A stretch of 39,966 nt of DNA, from positions 308,188-348,153 of the forward strand of contig MU657206.1 of the NCBI GenBank assembly GCA_026770575.1, read 5' to 3'. The notes under the pieces are model-generated. The model ran no database searches. It had not been told where the DNA came from and saw only the letters and a list, made by a program, of their open reading frames with translations. Within the stretch, counting starts at the first letter, position 1. The number at the start of each line of letters is the position of its first letter. Shown piece after piece: positions 9,658-18,516 of the stretch. The DNA comes from Pelagophyceae sp. CCMP2097 (Eukaryota; Sar; Pelagophyceae). The translations under genes and the position numbers were made by a program.

Positions 9658-10488
9658 ATGGCCGGCCCGGTGCCGCCAAAGGGCGCGCGACCCAAGGGGG
9701 ATTCGCCGCGCGCGGCGCTGCCGGTTGCCGGCTACACTGAGAAAAAAGGTTTACCGCAACGCAAACGCGAAGAGGTCGACGCGGCGGCGCGCGGCGCGGC
9801 GGCGCACGGTGCCGCGCCGCCGGCGCCGCAGGCACCCGACGACCAGGATGGCGCATTTACGAAGTTGCAGGCCGCAGCGCGCGCGAAAAAGGCGCGCCAA
9901 GAAGTCGACGACAAAAAGGCGGCCAAGGCACCCGCGGCGGCGGCGCCGGTCGCGGAGGCGCCGTCCGACGATGGCGCGTTCACGAAGCTCCAGGCCGCCG
10001 CGCGCGCCAAGAAGGCGCGCCAAGAAGTCGATGAGATAAAAGCTGCGACGACGCCCGCGGCGGCGCCGGCGGCGGAGGCGGCGCCCGACGAGGGCGCGTT
10101 AACGAAGCTCCAGGCTGCCGCGCGCGCGAAGAAGGCGCGCCAAGAAATCGACGAAAAGAAGGCGGCCAAGGCTCCCGCGCCGGTCGCGGCGGCGGCGCCG
10201 GAGCCGGACGCGGGCGCGGTCGCGGCGGCGGCGCCGGAGCCGGACGCGGGCGCGGTCGCGGCTGCGGCGCCGGAGCCGGACGCGAGCGCGTTTACGTTAC
10301 TGCAGGCTGCCGCGCGCGCGAAGAACGCGCGCAGCCCCGCCAAGGCGGCAGCGGCGAATCCCGCTGTGGTGGCGCCAGCGAAGCCCGCGGCCAAGCCGAC
10401 GGCCAAGCCGGCGGCGGCGCCCGCCAAGGAGCTCGAGCCAAAGGGCGCGGCGACGAAGCAGGACGTGGCGGACGCTCGCGACCAATAA
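9658..10488 (+). CDS. Ala-rich protein with four IQ-like repeats
   Basis: Family not recognised. The first ATG in the open frame is 9658 (the frame is open back to about 9574 without another ATG), giving 276 residues. It has four repeats of LQAAARAKKAR (the last LQAAARAKNAR) at 9865, 9988, 10108 and 10300. These match the IQ pattern [IL]QxxxRxxxx[RK], with Ala in place of the usual Gly after the Arg. The first three units sit about 40 residues apart with acidic/Ala-rich spacers (VDDKKAAKAP type). Before the fourth, a 12-residue unit (AAAAPEPDAGAV) is repeated three times. The tail is Ala/Pro/Lys-rich. If the repeats bind calmodulin or a light chain, the protein would be a calcium-linked scaffold; that is inference. 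Expansion by tandem duplication is plain in the DNA. No signal peptide or membrane segment is visible. Confidence 0.65.
   Translation: MAGPVPPKGARPKGDSPRAALPVAGYTEKKGLPQRKREEVDAAARGAAAHGAAPPAPQAPDDQDGAFTKLQAAARAKKARQEVDDKKAAKAPAAAAPVAEAPSDDGAFTKLQAAARAKKARQEVDEIKAATTPAAAPAAEAAPDEGALTKLQAAARAKKARQEIDEKKAAKAPAPVAAAAPEPDAGAVAAAAPEPDAGAVAAAAPEPDASAFTLLQAAARAKNARSPAKAAAANPAVVAPAKPAAKPTAKPAAAPAKELEPKGAATKQDVADARDQ
9848..10332 (+). repeat. Tandem repeats inside the IQ-like gene
   Basis: Three units of 120-123 bases start near 9848, 9970 and 10090 and share the IQ-like block. Three 36-base units (about 10190-10290) follow, then a fourth IQ-like block at 10300-10332. The lengths are multiples of three, so the reading frame is kept. 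Confidence 0.85.
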
Positions 10489-11051
10489 CCCGCATGCCTC
10501 ATGCCTCTAAACCCGCATGCCTCATGCCTCATCCTCGCAATCCTCGCATGCCGTAACTCACGCGCGTTCGAGTCTCGTAGAAAGGGTCTTGGGGGCTTCC
10601 AAGGGTCGTAGATGCACACTTGAAGCATGGGGGACGACGATGCGCGTTGGCAGAGCAGCTGGCGGCGCGGGAGAAGTACATTTCGGAGAAGCCGCTGTGG
10701 CGTCTCAAGGACGAAGAGGCTACGCTCCTCAAGGCAGAGAACGAGAGATTTGCGAGCGTCCTCGCAAAGTCGCAGGCGACGGTGGACACCGGCGTGTACC
10801 CGCTGTAACCGGCGCGCATCAAACCGGGCGATTGTTTTCGGGGGATGTACATAATAAGGCCGTCCAGTAAGGCCATACTTAAAGTCGGCTCGGTCCGCGC
10901 ACCGCGCCCGACCGTCGCGCGCGACGGCGACTCGCCGGGGGGGCGTCCCTTGAGGGTACAATGACGAAGATGCGTCGGTCGCTCGGTTGACCACGAGGTC
11001 CGCACCGGGCGAATCGAGGAAAAACGGGCCCGGGGCGCCGTCGGCGCGGCC
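10489..11051. other. Intergenic; degenerate CATGCCTC repeats and one small ORF
   Basis: 10492-10550 holds irregular repeats of CGCATGCCTCATGCCTC. A small open frame (10581-10808) is annotated separately. 10809-11051 is the 3' flank of the leftward ISWI gene, with nothing else recognised. Confidence 0.5.
10581..10808 (+). pseudogene. Possible orphan exon or gene fragment
   Basis: The frame is open from 10581 to the stop at 10808 but has no ATG in frame. From about 10650 it encodes a charged, helix-like stretch (LAEQLAAREKYISEKPLWR, then LKDEEATLLKAENERFASV, ending DTGVYPL), which looks more like real protein than the Arg-rich noise typical of wrong frames here. An ATG at 10627 lies in another frame. 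It could be a terminal exon of an unrecognised gene, a decayed copy of a gene elsewhere, or chance. I found no donor upstream that joins it in frame to the IQ-repeat gene. Confidence 0.3.
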
Positions 11052-14000
11052 CTAGGCCTCCACCGACTCGTCCTCCATGGCCTCGGCTGCCTCCTCGCTT
11101 TCCTGCGCCTCGTCGGCCTGGGCGAGGAGAGTCAGAAAAGGAGAGTCAGAGCGGGGGGCGATGCAGGACCACGACGAGTCCCCGTCGGCCGGCGGCTCCG
11201 AGGGCGACGAGTCCCCGTCGGCGGCTCCGAGGGGCGGGCGCACCGGGGCGTCGTCGTCGTCGTCGGCGTGCGGCACCTCGGCCATTGGCACCTCGGCCAT
11301 TGGCACGTCGGCGTCAGCGTCGCCGCCGGCCTTTACGGACCGCTTGCGCGAGCGGCCCGTCGTCTTGCCCGCCGGCGCGGCCGCCGGTGCGGCGGCGGCG
11401 GGGCGGCTCTTGCGCTTGAGCTGCTCGCCCTTGGCGTGCTCCTCGTTTTCCTTTTCGACGATGCGGATGAGGATGTCGGCGCGGCGCTGGAGTTCTGTCG
11501 CGTTACGGCTTTTGAAGAACCAATCGAAATTAAACTGCCACGCGCTCCGAATCTCCACGCGGATGCGGTCCCAGTTGCCGTAGCCGTAGAGGTGCATCAT
11601 GTTGACCAAGAAGGCGTCCTCCTCGTCCGTCCACACCTAGCAAAGGCGCTTGGCGGACGGGGCGCGACCAACGTCGGCCCACAAAGGCGCACCTTGCCGC
11701 GCGAGGCGCCGTAGTTCAACGGGAGCCTCTGCCAGTGCTTGGCGTGCCGCGCGATCTTGGCCGCGAGCGCGTCGCGGATCTCGAGCGACCGCTGCAAACG
11801 CTTCTCTCCTTTCTCAATCTTGTCGAGCTGGCGCTCCCACTCGGCGAGCTCCTTGTAGCGGCGCCAGAACGTGGCGTGGTACCGGCGCACCTCGTCGTCC
11901 GCCTTGCCCGTCTCCGCGACCGTCTCGCGGACGACGGTCTCGACGTCCTCGCGGCCGCGGCGCTCCGTGGCGGCGAGGAACGCGCGCAGGTCCTTGCGCG
12001 TCCAGTCGCCGAAGCCGTCCTGCAGGAGCTTCTGCTTGCGCTGCTGGTCGCGCGGATTCAGCTCGTGCTCCGCCTCGAGGGACTCTTCGAGCTTGTCCGC
12101 CTGCGCCTGCGACTCGGCGAATTCGTCGTCGCCGCGGCCGCCGCGCGCGCGCAGCTCCTTGATCACGGCCACGGCCTCACCGCGCTTCAAAGCCATCTCC
12201 TCCTCCTTGCCCAGCAAAGTCTCCAGAGCCTCGCGGTCGAAAAACTGAAAGTCGTGCATGGGCGGGCCGCGGCGCTTGCGCTGCTCGCGCTGGCCCGGCG
12301 GCGGCTTGTCGCCCTGGCGCAGCGCGTCCCGGAAGTACTCATCGACGTCGTAGTTGCGCTTGCGTTCGCGCTGCGGCAGGTTGATCATCAGCCCGCGCGA
12401 GCCCTTGGCTCCGCGGTAGTTCTGGCCGTCAAAGTCAAAGAGCGACGTGCCCTCCTCCGCGTCGGGCGAGAGCGAAAAATTGGCCAGGTTGTGCTGGACG
12501 TCGGACTGAATCTTCTGCGCCTGCTCCGCCGTGCGGTCCTCGCCGTGCTTCAGGATGACGTCGATGTCGTCGTCCGTGATCTGCGACGATTTGGAGTTGA
12601 AAATCTCGTCGGCGCCGAACCGAACCATGGACATGAGGTCGTTCTTGTTCAGCGCCGAGTTCTGCTCCGCCAGGCGGCCCTGCTGGATCACGGCCGCGTC
12701 GAGGAAGAGCTTGCGGTCCGCGCGCTCGATGATCTTCTCCTCGACCGTGCCCTCGGTCACGAACCGAAACACCGTCACCGGCTTCGTCTGGCCGATGCGG
12801 TGCGCGCGGTCCATGGCCTGCAGGTCGACCTGCGGGTTCCAGTCCGAGTCGTAGAGGACTACGATGTCCGCCGTGGCGAGGTTGATGCCGAGGCCGCCCG
12901 CGCGCGTCGAGAGCAAAAAGACAAACTTGGGCGAGTTGGGCGCGTTGAAGACGTCCATCTGCGAGTCGCGGTCGTCGCCGGACGTCGACCCGTCGATGCG
13001 GCAGTAGTCGTGGCCGTTGGCGCGCATGTAGTCCTCGAGGATGTCGAGCATGCGTGTCATCTGCGAGAAGATGAGCACGCGCGAGCCCTGCTTGGCCAGC
13101 TTGGGCAGCAGCTTGGAGAGCAGGACGAGCTTGCCCGCGTTCTCCCAGAGGTGCGGGCCGTCGGCGAACGGCGGGCCCGGCTCGGCGCCCTCGAAGAGGT
13201 ACGGGTGGTTGCAGACCTTGCGCAGCTGCATGAGGATGTTGAGCAGCTGCACGCGCTCGGGCCCGCCCAAAGCGTTGAGCATGTGCGCGTCCTTGGACAA
13301 AATCTTCGTGTACCAGAGGCGCTGCATCTCCGTCAGGCCGATGTAGAGCTTGACCTCGCGCTTGGGCGGCAGGTCCTTTTCCACGTCCTTCTTGATGCGC
13401 CGGAGCATAAACGGGCGCAGCACCGTGTGCAGCTTTTTCACGACGTTGTCCTTGGACTCGTCGTCGCCGAGCGAGAACCACGTCTCAAAGTCAGCCTCGG
13501 ACTCGAAGATGTCGGGCAGCAGAAAGTTCAAAAGCGCCCAGAGCTCGTTGAGGTTGTTCTGGAGCGGCGTGCCCGTGATGAGCAGGCGGAACTGCGTTGG
13601 GATGAGGCGGACGACCTTGGAGAGCGACGACTTTGGGTTCTTGATGCGGTGCGCCTCGTCGATGAGCACATACTGCCAGTTCGTCTTGCACAGAAACGAC
13701 TTCTCCTTGAGCACACCCTCGTACGACGTCACGCAGACGTCGAACTGGCCCGCGACCAGCTCGTCGCGCATCACGCGGTTGCGCTCCTCGCGGTCGCCGA
13801 GCATCTTCACCGGCCGCAGCATCGGGCACCACTTCTTCAGCTCGCGGATCCAGTTGTTCACCACCGACTTGGGCACGATGACGATATGCGGGCCCGTGAT
13901 GCCGCGCACCTCGTGGAGGTAGGCCAGCAGCGAGATGGACTGCAGCGTCTTGCCCAGGCCCATCTCGTCGGCGAGGATGCCGTTGATGCCGTTGTCGTGC

Positions 14001-14825
14001 AGCTTCACCAGCCAGTTCAGGCCCTCGAGCTGGTAGGCGCGCATCGTCGCCGTGATCGACGTCGGCTGCGTCAGGATGCGCGTCACGCGCAGCTTGGACT
14101 GCGCCGTCTTCATCAGGTTGGCGTCCTCGGCCGTCTCCGTCAGCCGCGTCCGCCCCGCCTTCTTCTTCGTGCTCGCGCCAATGTCGGAGTTCTCCTCCAT
14201 AAAGTGCGCGAAGACCTCCGACTGCGCCATCAGGTACGCGATGCGCCGCTCGCGCCTGGCCGAGGGCGTTTTGTTTACGGAACTCCCGCGCGAAGGTGCC
14301 GTAGGAAAAAGGGGATGCGTCGGTCGACAAAAATGGTGCGCACTGCTCCTTGCCGTCCGCGCCTGTCGTCGACGTCCCGAACTGCTTCAGGTTGCCCAGG
14401 CGCTCCTTTTGCGCTCTTCGGGCCTCCTCGTACCTACGACAGTCGGAACGTTTTAACGAGGGGTCTCGGGCGAACGCCGTCGAGAGTGACGCCGCGCGCG
14501 CACGCCGCGTCCTTGCCTGTGCGGTCGCGAAGCGTCAGGGGTTGCGCGACCGTCCGTCCCGTGCGGGCTCCTCTGCAGGATTTGAATTGTCTCTGGCGCG
14601 TGGCTTCGCCGCCGCCGCAGGGAAACGACGAGGGAACGCGACGCCGGAAGGTGGAGTACGGGGCGACGACGAAGCGCCCGCGGCCTTGGCGGCCTTGGCG
14701 GGCTTGACGGCCTTGGCCGGAGCCTCCTCCTCCTCCTCGTCCTTGTACTCGGGGTCCGCCTCCTCAACCTCCTCCTCCATGTCGACGCCCTCGAGCTCCA
14801 CGTCCGAGTCCTCGTCGCCGGCCAT
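11052..14825 (-). CDS. ISWI-family chromatin remodelling ATPase
   Basis: Slides and spaces nucleosomes using ATP, in the nucleus. Proposed exons in transcript order: 14825-14671, 14433-14344, 14255-11693, 11636-11052, summing to 1130 residues in frame. The first donor is the least certain; the next two are GTGCGC. The N-terminus is acidic (MAGDEDSDVELEGVDMEEE). Exon 3 opens with RERRIAYLMAQSEVFAHF, the segment before the ISWI ATPase. SNF2 motifs: DEMGLGKT (about 176), DEAH (about 282), STRAGGLGINL and DRAHRIGQ. A SANT domain follows (DGFGDWTRKDLRAFLAA), then, across the 56-base last intron, the SLIDE domain (VWTDEEDAFLVNMMHLYGYG to FDWFFKSRNATELQRR). HAND-SANT-SLIDE after the ATPase identifies ISWI rather than CHD or SWI2. 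The tail has a basic patch and an acidic run with PMAEV repeats. A complete-looking single gene; the neighbouring BUD31 gene is on the same strand. Confidence 0.93.
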
Positions 14826-15005
14826 CTTCCTGGCTGGCGCGGCGCCGCGATTCCCCGACCGCGCGTGCCGTCGAGATCCAACCTTTTCACTCGGCGATTT
14901 GAAAATACGCCGCCGCGTCACTCGGCGACCCGCGAAACCCCCAACGCGCGCGGGACGTCGGATGAACCGTTTTTAAGTATACAGGCGGCGCGGGGAGCCG
15001 CCCGC
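14826..15005. promoter_or_regulatory. Short intergenic region between BUD31 and ISWI
   Basis: About 180 bases between the BUD31 stop and the proposed ISWI start, both genes reading leftward. It must hold the BUD31 3' end and the ISWI promoter. No motif is recognised. Confidence 0.4.
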
Positions 15006-16315
15006 TCACGCCTCTAGAGTCCCGTCCTCGCCGTTGCCGGCCCAAATGTTCGTCTTGGAGCGCCCAACCACATCTTCGTCGTCGTCCGCCACCGGCGCGG
15101 GGGCGTGGCGCTTCGGCTGAGGGCCTAGCGCGCGGCGTCCGCGGAGTGGGAAATCCTCGCGCGGCCGGGCTCTGCAAAAAACGTGTCTTGGACGGACTGC
15201 GGTCGTCACCGTCCTCGTCGTCCTCCGATTCCTCCTCGTCCTCGCCGGCTTTTCGCTTCTTGGAAGGCACGGCTTCGTCCAAGGCAGCCTCGCGTTTCCT
15301 CTCCTCGCCTAGGCGTACGACGACGCGTCGACGAACTTCGAGGTGTTCCGAGTTCCGAGTAGTTCCAAGTTGCGAGGCGACGCCCTGCCTCGCTTCGACG
15401 GCCCCGCGGGACTCACGCTCCTCGCGCGCGACCTGGATCTTGGCGAGGGACTGGCCGTACTTGTTGCCGAAGATGTTGCGCTCGCCGGCGGGCCCCGACG
15501 CGCAGCCGCGGCAGCCAGTCGTCGGGCACTCGACCTGCGCGGCGGCCGTGGGCGCGGCGGGCCCACGCCGACGCCGCGGCGGGCCCGGCAAGGCGGGCGC
15601 ACCAGCTGGCCGTCGCCGAGCGACTGGCGCGGCACGCGGCAGATGGCCACGGTGCCAAAGTTGTAGTTGCGCGTGTTGATCACGTACGTCGAGCACAGCT
15701 TCTCGTACCCCGGCTTCTTCCACTTGGCAATCAGCCCGACGTCGACGAGCTTCATGTGCACCTGAGGAAGACGCGTCGGCGGCAGGCCCATAGTCGCGTC
15801 GCGCGCGCCGGGCCGCCCAGACAGCGCCGCGCTCCACCCAGACAGCGCCGCGCGCGCGACTCACGCAGTAGTCGTACACCTCCTTGGAGATCTTGCTGTA
15901 CTTGTAGTACATTTCGTACACGTACCGCGAGCCTGCGAGGCGAGCGTCGGACCCGGTCAGCGGACCTCGCGAGGCATTAAAATCGACGCGGCGCCGGTTC
16001 GTACGTTGCCAGTTGATCTGGTGGACGGGCCAGATCGACTCGGTCTTGCGCTTGCCTGCAGGCCGACCATTTCGACGGGGGACGTTTGAGCGTGCAGCGG
16101 GGGGCCACGCTCTCGACCGCGAAGAGATTCGAAAGTCGTGTCGGCCGCTCGTCCAGCCCCCTCCGCTACGGCGAGCGGCGCCCGGGCGCGCCGGCGGACG
16201 CGCCTTCGTGCGGCTCGTTGATCTTGTCTCTGATCTCCTGCTCCAGAATCTCCAGCGTCGGCTCAATGTACTCGAGGCCCTCGGGCTTCTTCATCTTCCG
16301 GCCGAAGCGGCTCAT
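15006..16315 (-). CDS. BUD31: BUD31 / G10 splicing factor with C-terminal extension
   Basis: Component of activated spliceosomes. Seven exons in transcript order: 16315-16204, 16055-16005, 15932-15865, 15761-15603, 15534-15417, 15308-15210, 15124-15006, summing exactly to 241 residues. The match runs the length of G10: EYIEPTLEILEQEIRDKI, NEPHEGKRKTESIWP, YVYEMYYKYSKISKEVYDYC, LIAKWKKPGYEKLC, NYNFGTVAICRVPRQSL and GCRGC. The first intron (16203-16056) keeps the conserved EPHEGKRK only if it starts with GC, i.e. a GC-AG intron. Two features are unusual. Several cysteines of the zinc-binding C-terminal part are replaced (LCSTYV and TVAIC where G10 proteins have more Cys). Also, G10 proteins normally end at the GCRGC segment, yet here about 100 more Lys/Glu/Asp-rich residues follow over three exons, ending in SKTNIWAGNGEDGTLEA. 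Confidence 0.9.
16056..16203 (-). other. Predicted GC-AG intron in BUD31
   Basis: Splicing CACGAAG to GCAAGCGC restores the invariant EPHEGKRK peptide. The nearest GT donor (phase 2) would shift the frame. The donor reads GCGCGT and the acceptor CTGCAG. Confidence 0.7.
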
Positions 16316-16530
16316 GCCGGAAGCGCTGTCGGCGAGGCGCGCTCTCCGACGAGGGGCGGCGCCGAAGTGTCGCAAAAAACAGCAGCGGAGGTACGTTTGG
16401 CAACGGATCTGGAAAGGATCCTATTGGTTCGAATCGGAAGCCCGCCTCGGCCGGGCCCGGGGGTGTATACGTGTCCGACACACGAGCTGCCTCGCCAAGA
16501 GCGTCCTTGCCAGAACACCTCCTGCGCGGC
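16316..16530. promoter_or_regulatory. Bidirectional promoter, BUD31 / DcpS
   Basis: About 215 bases separate the two divergent start codons, so both promoters must overlap or be shared. Both genes serve mRNA metabolism (splicing, cap scavenging). No TATA-like box is evident; AAAAAACAGCAG and TTGGCAACGGATC are the only AT-richer parts. Confidence 0.5.
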
Positions 16531-18088
16531 ATGGCGGAATTGGCGGCGAAGAAGGCGCGCACCGAGGCGCCAAACCCGGCACCGACGGAGCCGGCGTTCA
16601 CCGCGGAGCGGCTCATTTCCGCCTTTGCGGCATCAGCCGTGCTCCGCTTCGAGAACGGCGGCCTGTCCGCGGTGGTGCAGGTAAAACAGTGTGTCCTTTT
16701 ACGCCTGCGAAGACATGGTGCGTAGGGCGTGCTGCGGCGCGGCGCGGACGACGAGGCGTGCCTCGTGCGGCTGGACCAGCGCGCGGCCTGCGCCGACGAG
16801 GCGGCGCTCCTGGCGTCGCTGCCGAATCTCACTCTGGTGGAGACGTCTAACTCAAAGAACGAGTACTCGTATTACGACGCGAGTTCACCGTGCGGCGCCA
16901 GTTACTCCGTCGAGGTCATTTCGCCCGCGTCGGAAAAACAAGTCGCGAAAAACCTGCTCGTCAAGACGGCCATGGTCGAGGAGTCGGGCAGCGCGTATTC
17001 GGCCGTCGTCGCGCCGTTTGTCGACAAGCAGCTCGGCCGCCTCGGCTGGATCGACTCTGTTTGCAACCTGGAGTCGGAAAAAGAACGCAACCTCTTTGCC
17101 TGCGACGACTTCATCATCAACATCGACACAAAGTGGAAGACGCACGCCAACTGTTCTACGCCGCGCGCGGAGTGGCGCGGCGCGCCCTGGACGCGCGACC
17201 TCTACCTTTTGGCCATCTCGCGCGACGCTTCCCTGCGGTCGCTGCGCGACCTCAGAGGCGCGGCGGGCGCGGCGCTCTGCCGCGCCATGCGCGACGCGCT
17301 GCGCAAAACGGCGGCCGACTTCTACGGCGCACTGACCTGTGTCGAAAATTGCCAGTTTACGGGGCCCTAGACAAAGGCCGCAGTAAGAGGCCGCAGAAAG
17401 GGTTTGCACTGGAGACAAAGCAAAGGTCACGGAGGTAGGCCAAGGGGTCAGTCTCAGGGACAGTCCCAGAGACGGTCCCGAAGACGGGCCCGGAGACGGC
17501 CCGGAGATGGTTCCTGGCGGGGTCTCGGAGACGGGCCCGAAGGCAGTCCTTTGCGGGCTTCGACGGTCCCAGAGACGACCGTCCCAGAGAGTCCTGAAGA
17601 CGGGCCCGGAGACGGCCCTCAGAGACGGCTCGGAGACAATCCCGAAGACGGTCCCAGAGATGGTCCGTTCTCCCAGCAGCCCCGGAGGCAGGTCTGGAGA
17701 CGGTCCCAGAGACGGCCCTATGCGGCCGTCGCCGGACCGTCTCCGTCCCGGAGGCGGGTCTGGAAACGGTCTCGGAGACGGTTTTCCGTAGACGTCCGCG
17801 GCCCACCTGCGCATCTTCTTCCACTACCAGCCTCAGTACTACCGCCTCCACGCGCACTGCGTGCGCACGGACCACTGCAACCCTGGCTCAGAGGTCGAGC
17901 GCGCGCACCTCCTCACAACCGTCGCCTCGAACCTGGACCGCGACGCGCAGCACTACGACCACGCCGTGCTGACGTACAAGCTGAAAGTCGGCGAGGAGCT
18001 CCACCAGATCCTCGCCGCCGACGCGCCCGACTGCCTCCTCGCCACCGACTGCCCCCTCGCCGCCGACGCGCCCGAGGGGCCCGCCTAG
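16531..18088 (+). CDS. Scavenger mRNA-decapping enzyme DcpS
   Basis: Hydrolyses the residual cap dinucleotide left after 3'-5' mRNA decay (HIT-family pyrophosphatase). Exons 16531-16680, 16726-17340 and 17792-18088 join in frame to 353 residues, close to the human length of 337. N-terminal dimerisation domain in exons 1-2 (VEVISPASEKQVAKNLLVKT). The catalytic half includes DDFIINIDTKW, DLYLLAISRD and SLRSLRDLR. Exon 3 has HLRIFFHYQPQYYRLHAH, followed by GSEVERAHLL. The HIT triad motif is usually HxHxH; here it is RLHAH, so the first His is Arg while the catalytic central His (about 275) is kept. Intron 1 is only 45 bases; intron 2 (17341-17791) is filled by a minisatellite. The ATG at 16531 follows the divergent promoter and precedes the family N-terminus. 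Two exonuclease genes follow on the same strand. Confidence 0.92.
17443..17785 (+). repeat. GAGACGG-type minisatellite in a DcpS intron
   Basis: Degenerate tandem units built on GGTCCCAGAGACGG and CCCGGAGACGG (about 12-16 bases) fill most of the 451-base intron. The repeat is clearly absent from the spliced protein; it makes this intron several times longer than others in the window. Confidence 0.85.
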
Positions 18089-18516
18089 GCGCCGAAACGC
18101 TCGCACGGGACGCACGGAGGCCACCCGTCCGGGGGATCACCGAACGCGCCCGCGCGAGCTTCCCGTAAATCCGCTGCAATGGCCTCTGGGAGCGACATCT
18201 GTACTGGTATGGGGAGAGACCTCTATACGACCACTCGCTTTGCCTATCCGTAACTATCAATACACTCCGGTCCGTCACTCCTCACAAACCATGCAAGAAC
18301 CCGAACATTTCGAAAACATAGACTATTGTTCGCCTAGGAATCCTACACTACAGTACTACGATACACTTTGTGTCCGACACATCAGCTGTCCGACACACAG
18401 CTGTGCAGAACACAGACACGTGTCTGTGTCGACCTTTAACAGGGTTAGGGTTCTGTCCTTGGGACACGCGCACGCAGCTTCGGCATCGTCGTCGAACGGC
18501 GCCGGCACCGGCAACC
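18089..18516 (+). promoter_or_regulatory. Upstream region of exonuclease copy A
   Basis: Intergenic between DcpS and the first exonuclease. 18183-18305 is duplicated at 19783-19900. 18240-18440 is relatively AT-rich, with repeated GTCCGACACA / CAGCTGTCC / CACGTGTCTGTGTC words. It probably holds the promoter for the gene at 18517. Confidence 0.5.
18183..18305 (+). repeat. Duplicated upstream block, copy A
   Basis: It shares CCTCTGGGAGCGACAT, CTCTATACGACCACT, CCGTAAC and ACTCCGGTCCGTC words in the same order with 19783-19900. It shows that the exonuclease duplication carried upstream DNA. Confidence 0.8.

Noticed and set aside
11735..14707. A 990-codon plus-strand frame over the ISWI gene
   Set aside because: It mirrors the conserved ATPase motifs on the other strand and encodes no recognisable protein itself.
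16420..16450. GGTTCGAATC resembling a tRNA T-loop
   Set aside because: Flanking bases do not pair into a T stem and no acceptor or anticodon arm is present.
17404..18168. Open frame running through the DcpS intron repeats
   Set aside because: The peptide is repetitive Arg/Gly noise; splicing it out restores a full DcpS protein.
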